Below are positions 59,984-64,000 of a stretch of DNA of 64,000 nt, one piece after another. The notes below the pieces were generated by a model. That model saw only the letters and a program-made list of their open reading frames with translations. It was not told where the DNA came from and did no database searches. Origin of the DNA: Natronosalvus sp042663485 (lineage in GTDB: Archaea; Halobacteriota; Halobacteria; Halobacteriales; Natrialbaceae); NCBI GenBank assembly GCA_042663485.1, contig JBHTAF010000003.1. One strand, 5' to 3'. Made by a program: the position numbers and the translations under genes. Position 1 is the stretch's first letter. The number at the start of each line of letters is the position of its first letter.

Positions 59984-61162
59984 ATGACGACTCTCGAGTC
60001 ACCTGGCCCGACGGTCGGCGTCGTCGGCGGCGGGCAACTCGGCCGAATGCTCGCCGAGGCTGCCTCGCCGCTCGGCGTCGACGTGATCGTCCTCGATCCG
60101 ACGCCCGACTGCCCGGCCGCGGGCGTCAGCCGCGACCAGCTCGTGGGGGACTTCGACGACGAGGCCCGCATTCAGGAACTCGCCGAACGTGCCGATGTCC
60201 TCACCTTCGAGATCGAACTCGCCGACCAGGACGCCCTCGAGCGCGTCCGCGAGGAGACCGGCGTCCCCGTCCACCCCGATCCGGCGACGCTGCGGACGAT
60301 TCACGACAAACTGGTCCAGAAGCGCGAACTCGAGGCCGCCGGAGTGCCGGTGCCACCGTTCCGGGCGGTCGAGGACGCCGCCGACGTTCGGGCGGCCATC
60401 GACGACTACGGCGCCCCGGTGATGCTCAAGGCCCGGACCGGCGGGTACGACGGGCGCGGCAACGTCCCCGTCGAGTCGAAAGCCGACGCCGACGCGGCGC
60501 TCGAGTCCGTCGCCGGTCCGGCGATGGTCGAGTCCTTCGTCGACTTCGAGCGCGAGATTTCGGTCATCGCCGCGAAGGGCTACGGCGAGACGGCCACGTT
60601 CCCCGTCGGGGAGAACGTCCACGAAGACGAGATTCTGCGAGAGACAGTCGTCCCCGCCCGCTCGACCGACGCCGTGCTCGAACGCGCCCGCGAGGTCGCC
60701 GAGGACGTGCTCGAGGTGATGGCAGGACGGGGCATATACGGGATCGAGTTGTTCGAAACCCGGGACGGGGAGATTCTACTGAACGAAATCGCCCCGCGTC
60801 CGCACAATTCGGGCCACTGGACCATCGAGGGCGCCCGTACCTCGCAGTTCGAACAGCACGTGCGGGCGGTGCTGGGGTGGCCCCTCGGCTCGACCGCCCT
60901 TCGGACGGCGACGGTCTCGACGAACCTGCTCGCCGACGTCGAGGAGCCGCGACCGGCCGCCCTCGCCAACGTCGAGCGAATCCTCGAAACGCCCGCCGCG
61001 AGCCTCCACTGGTACGGCAAGCGCGAGGCACGCCCGCTCCGGAAGATGGGCCACGTCACGGTGACCGCCGACGGCGACGAGACGCGCGAAGACGAGACGC
61101 GCAAGGAACTGCTCGAGCGCGCCCGCGGGCTTCGAGACGCCGTGACGTTCGAAAGTCAGTGA
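59984..61162 (+). CDS. purK: N5-carboxyaminoimidazole ribonucleotide synthase
   Basis: 392 residues. The ATP-grasp enzyme carboxylates AIR to N5-CAIR in purine synthesis. VGVVGGGQLGRMLAEAA is the N-terminal Rossmann loop; VMLKARTGGYDGRGNVPV is the ATP-binding glycine loop; IELFETRDGEILLNEIAPRPHNSGHWT is the conserved Mg-ATP site. PurE follows 37 bp later, supporting the two-step N5-CAIR route. Length is normal. Confidence 0.92.
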   Translation: MTTLESPGPTVGVVGGGQLGRMLAEAASPLGVDVIVLDPTPDCPAAGVSRDQLVGDFDDEARIQELAERADVLTFEIELADQDALERVREETGVPVHPDPATLRTIHDKLVQKRELEAAGVPVPPFRAVEDAADVRAAIDDYGAPVMLKARTGGYDGRGNVPVESKADADAALESVAGPAMVESFVDFEREISVIAAKGYGETATFPVGENVHEDEILRETVVPARSTDAVLERAREVAEDVLEVMAGRGIYGIELFETRDGEILLNEIAPRPHNSGHWTIEGARTSQFEQHVRAVLGWPLGSTALRTATVSTNLLADVEEPRPAALANVERILETPAASLHWYGKREARPLRKMGHVTVTADGDETREDETRKELLERARGLRDAVTFESQ

Positions 61163-61198
61163 ACGCCTAACAGGAACTGGAACAGATATACCACACAG

Positions 61199-61831
61199 AT
61201 GGCAGACACCGTATCCGACCTCATCGACCGACTGCACCGCGAAGCCGACCAGGATCGACCGACCGAGGAGACCCCCGACGTGGGCATCGTCATGGGCAGC
61301 GACTCCGACCTCGAGGTCATGCTGACCGGCGGCCGGCGCCCGGGAGCCTACGACGCCCTCGTCGGCGAACTCGGGTTCGGCGAACAGACCGACTACGAGA
61401 ACCCGCCCGAAGAACGCTTCACCTTCGAGACCTACGTCACCTCCGCTCACCGCACGCCCGACCTGATGGCGGCCTACGCCGAGACGGCCGAGGATCGCGG
61501 CCTCGAGGTTCTCATCGCCGGCGCGGGCGGGAAATCTGCGGACCTGCCGAACATGACGGCCTCCATCGCCTATCCCTTGCCCGTCATCGGCGTCCCCGTC
61601 CAGGAGAAGTCCGTCGACAGCGTCATCGGGATGCCGACGGGCGCCCCGCTCACGGCCGTCGACGCGGGCAAGTCGTTCAACGCGGCGCTGTCGGCCGCCC
61701 AGATCCTCGCCCGCCAGCACGACGAGATTCGCGAGCGGCTGGTGGCCTACCACGAGAACCTCCAGCTCGAGGTCGGCGCCGTCTCGAAGCGGCTCCACGA
61801 CGGCGGTGTGACGGCCTACCGCGAGGAGTAG
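61199..61831 (+). CDS. purE: N5-carboxyaminoimidazole ribonucleotide mutase
   Basis: 210 residues. VGIVMGSDSDLEVM and YVTSAHRTPDLM are the class I PurE hallmarks, with AGAGGKSADLPNMTASIAYPLPVIGVPV as the active-site loop. Between the first two motifs lies an insert of about 30 residues (RRPGAYDALVGELGFGEQ and following) that bacterial PurE lacks; I take it as a haloarchaeal feature. Converts N5-CAIR to CAIR after PurK. ATG 61199. Confidence 0.9.
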   Translation: MADTVSDLIDRLHREADQDRPTEETPDVGIVMGSDSDLEVMLTGGRRPGAYDALVGELGFGEQTDYENPPEERFTFETYVTSAHRTPDLMAAYAETAEDRGLEVLIAGAGGKSADLPNMTASIAYPLPVIGVPVQEKSVDSVIGMPTGAPLTAVDAGKSFNAALSAAQILARQHDEIRERLVAYHENLQLEVGAVSKRLHDGGVTAYREE

Positions 61832-62075
61832 CCGACGGTCGTCGCGTGGCCGCTCGTCGAATCGTCGATCGACCGCAGTGAAAAGTGCCTCTCGAGCGAC
61901 GGCACACCGGCCGCATTCTGCCGTTTTTTCCCGTCTCAACGGCGACGACCGTTCGGGGTGTCTGACTCTCACTCGATCGATCCGTTCGCAGGGGGCTCCA
62001 GCGGGTCGAAATCGGGCGAAAAACAAAGAATCAACCCTTATATGGGTGCGTTTCCAACCCCCGAACGTTACGGAG

Positions 62076-62489
62076 ATGAACGATTGGATAGCTATCGGGG
62101 CGCTGGCGCTCGTGGGGCTACTGATTCCGCTCAGCATGATGGCGGCATCGTACCTCTTGCGGCCGACCGTCCCCGAGACGAGCAAACGTGCCACCTACGA
62201 GAGTGGCGAGGTGCCGACCGGCGGGACGCGCATTCGGTTCAACATCCAGTACTACATGGTTGCGATGCTTTTCCTCGTTTTCGACATCGAGACCGTTCTG
62301 TTGTTCCCCTGGGCAGTCACCTACGCCGATGCGCTCGGAGCCGAGGAGTACGGACTCGCGTCCACACTGGGTCCGATGTTGCTCTTCGTCGCCATCCTCG
62401 TCGTCGGACTCGCGTGGGCCTGGCGCAACGGTGCCGTACAGTGGGCGAAATCGCCCCAGCAGGTCGAATCCGAGGTCGATCGACCATGA
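62076..62489 (+). CDS. nuoA: NADH-quinone oxidoreductase-like subunit A
   Basis: 137 residues with three helices: WIAIGALALVGLLIPLSMMAASYLL, FNIQYYMVAMLFLVFDIETVLLFPWAV and the last around LLFVAILVVGLAWAWRN. The TRIRFNIQYYMVAMLFLVFDIE stretch is the NuoA/ND3 signature. It is part of the membrane arm contact with NuoB. A TATA-like cttatatg (near 62040) and a purine-rich gag before ATG 62076 support this start. First gene of the nuo operon. Confidence 0.92.
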   Translation: MNDWIAIGALALVGLLIPLSMMAASYLLRPTVPETSKRATYESGEVPTGGTRIRFNIQYYMVAMLFLVFDIETVLLFPWAVTYADALGAEEYGLASTLGPMLLFVAILVVGLAWAWRNGAVQWAKSPQQVESEVDRP

Positions 62490-63190
62490 GTAACCAACCA
62501 ACCCAACAGATCTACGAGAGTACCGCTCCCTCGACGGCGGACCGCGACGCCCGCATGGGTGCCGGCGTCGACGCCAGGATGAACTCGAAGCTCCGAGAGG
62601 CGTTCGGAGCCTCGCCGTTCATCCTCACCAAGTTCGACCAGTTCATGAACTGGGTCCGGGGGTCGTCGATGTTCATGCTGCAGTTCGGAATCGCCTGCTG
62701 CAGCATCGAGATGATTCACACGTACGCGATCAAACACGACCTCGACCGATTCGGGGCCGGCGTCCCGCGCGCGTCGCCGCGACAGGCCGACGTCATGATC
62801 GTTCCCGGGACCATCGTCTCGAAGTTCGGGCCGCGCATGAAGCGCGTCTACGACCAGATGCCCGAACCCAAGTTCGTCGTCGGCATGGGTTCGTGTACGA
62901 TCTCCGGCGGCCCGTTCCAGGAAGGGTACAACGTCGTGAAGGGTGCCGAGGAGATCATCCCGGTCGACATCCACGTCCCGGGCTGCCCACCGCGCCCGGA
63001 GGCGCTCATCTACGGCGTCGCCAAACTCCAGGAGCGCATCGCCAACGGCGAGTCCTCGCCGGTCGTCGTCAAACCCTACGAACTCGAGGAGTTCGGCGAC
63101 CTGCCACGGGACGAACTCGTTCAGAAACTGGCAGCCGAAATCGACGAGGAAGACCTCGTCATGCGGTACAACTGGGGTGACTCGCCATGA
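62486..63190 (+). CDS. nuoB: NADH-quinone oxidoreductase-like subunit B
   Basis: 234 residues. The N2 cluster cysteines lie in FGIACCSIEM, VGMGSCTISGG and VPGCPPRPEALIYG. A longer N-terminus (about 50 residues) than the bacterial form precedes WVRGSSMFMLQFG. It overlaps NuoA by 4 bp (ATGA). Passes electrons from the soluble arm to quinone. Haloarchaea lack NuoEFG, so the donor is unknown. Confidence 0.93.
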   Translation: MSNQPTQQIYESTAPSTADRDARMGAGVDARMNSKLREAFGASPFILTKFDQFMNWVRGSSMFMLQFGIACCSIEMIHTYAIKHDLDRFGAGVPRASPRQADVMIVPGTIVSKFGPRMKRVYDQMPEPKFVVGMGSCTISGGPFQEGYNVVKGAEEIIPVDIHVPGCPPRPEALIYGVAKLQERIANGESSPVVVKPYELEEFGDLPRDELVQKLAAEIDEEDLVMRYNWGDSP

Positions 63191-64000
63191 GTACCGGACT
63201 CGAACCCCGAGGGAGCCTCGAGGTCACCGAGGACGAACTCGAGACATTGATCGGCGACCGCGCGCTCGCGCGAGACGATCACAAAAACGCGCCAGGATTC
63301 GTTATTCGGCCGGACGCCGTCCAGGACGTGCTCTTCGACCTCCGCGACGAGGCCGGCTTCGACTACCTCTCCTGCGTGACAGCCCAGCAATACGCGGACC
63401 GTTACGAGTCTATCTACCACCTCAAGAAGTACGACGACCCGACCCAGGAGGTCAGCGTCGTCGTCCCTACCTCGACTGACGACCCCGTCAGCCAGACGGC
63501 CGAACCCGTCTTCCGGGCGGCCGACTGGGCCGAACGCGAGAACTTCGACCTCGTCGGCATCGACTACGAGGGCCATCCCGACCCGCGACGGATTCTCCTG
63601 CCCGAGACCTGGCAAGGACACCCGCTCTCGAATGACTACAACCAGGAGAAGCCACAGGTCGTGACGCTGTCGGAACACGCAAACCCGCTCCTGCCTGACC
63701 ACCACGACTCGGACACGGACACGATGTTCCTGAACGTCGGGCCCCACCATCCAGCGACCCACGGCGTGTTGCACGTCAAGACCGTCCTGGACGGCGAGAC
63801 GGTCGTCGACGTCGACCCCGATATCGGCTACCTCCACCGCTGTGAGGAGCAGATGTGCCAGCAGGGCACCTACCGCCACCAGATCATGCCCTACCCCGAC
63901 CGCTGGGACTACGTCTCGGCCGGCCTGCTCAACGAGTGGGCCTACGCCCGGGCCGTCGAGGACCTCGCGGACATCGAGGTCCCCGAGTACGCCCAGGTCA
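63187..64000 (+). CDS. nuoCD: NuoC-NuoD fusion subunit, 3' end beyond window
   Basis: The frame starts at ATG 63187, overlapping nuoB (ATGA), and is open to the window edge (about 271 codons seen). Residues 1-175 are NuoC-like: DYLSCVTAQQYADRYESIYHL and GIDYEGHPDPRRILLPETWQGHPLSNDY. From about 180 the 49-kDa NuoD part follows, FLNVGPHHPATHGVLHVKTVLDG and IGYLHRCEEQMCQQGTY. Known haloarchaeal fusion; forms the quinone-reducing core with NuoB. Confidence 0.92.
   Translation, partial: MSTGLEPRGSLEVTEDELETLIGDRALARDDHKNAPGFVIRPDAVQDVLFDLRDEAGFDYLSCVTAQQYADRYESIYHLKKYDDPTQEVSVVVPTSTDDPVSQTAEPVFRAADWAERENFDLVGIDYEGHPDPRRILLPETWQGHPLSNDYNQEKPQVVTLSEHANPLLPDHHDSDTDTMFLNVGPHHPATHGVLHVKTVLDGETVVDVDPDIGYLHRCEEQMCQQGTYRHQIMPYPDRWDYVSAGLLNEWAYARAVEDLADIEVPEYAQV

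Overview
The window is chromosomal DNA of an extremely halophilic archaeon, most likely of the Natrialbales. The proteins are very acidic, the DNA is GC-rich with a striking excess of CTCGAG, and many genes start at or just after a predicted transcription start about 26-30 bases past a TATA box (leaderless). Family markers agree: TFB, HalOD1, Bat-type regulators, a J-domain 2Fe-2S ferredoxin, a UbiA-type archaeal lipid synthase and a NuoCD fusion. Genus cannot be fixed from the sequence alone.

Layout. 1-5 kb: small regulators, a receiver-only response regulator, tRNA-Arg(TCG), digeranylgeranylglyceryl phosphate synthase, a RecA-fold ATPase and a CoA-binding protein. 5-11 kb: cysteine synthase, small conserved haloarchaeal proteins, an SprT-like metalloprotein, a CARF-like/HTH protein (DUF6293 type) and a Tat-exported serine-protease-like protein. 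11-24 kb: an acyl-CoA carboxylase carboxyltransferase with an extra N-terminal domain, tandem GNAT acetyltransferases, a nitrilase-family amidase, a two-repeat LEA-2 protein, a PhoU-type regulator, an NAD-kinase-like protein, a CinA/MoCF-like protein and the J-domain ferredoxin. 24-31 kb: an HhH-MutS ATPase, a 5'-nucleotidase-like phosphoesterase, a response regulator, TFB with a winged-helix partner, a half-size EamA transporter and a HalOD1 protein.

31.3-36.1 kb is an AT-rich, foreign 4.8-kb integrated element. Identical 14-bp core sites (31281-31294 and 36082-36095) lie inside the endonuclease III gene nth. It carries a ribbon-helix-helix protein, a tyrosine recombinase, a two-gene winged-helix/HEPN-like pair and a trypsin-like protease. 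The last two transcription units share a perfect 23-bp upstream motif. The element also brings its own recoded 3' end for nth, so the split gene still reads as one chimeric frame with a 43-residue insertion, while the displaced host 3' end survives as a fragment at the far side. This is the most unusual locus in the window.

36.7-40.5 kb holds a RecA-like protein without a P-loop, a small helical protein and a PolB2-type polymerase with altered catalytic motifs, in a tightly overlapping operon preceded by repeated TTTCGGAAA boxes. It is a candidate damage-response or mutasome-like operon. 40.5-43.2 kb is a signalling operon made of a decayed histidine kinase, a receiver protein and a receiver-GAF-Bat-HTH regulator. 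43-52 kb: an ABC-2 exporter, a hydrolase, an ion-channel-like protein, a DUF420 protein, and a creatininase-type/FAD-oxidoreductase operon. 52-59 kb: a radical SAM-HhH protein, a TRAM protein, a YkgJ cysteine-cluster protein, an MBL hydrolase, an F420/FMN-type oxidoreductase, a methyltransferase and a glycosyltransferase. 60-64 kb: purK-purE, then the start of the nuoA-nuoB-nuoCD operon, which runs off the window.
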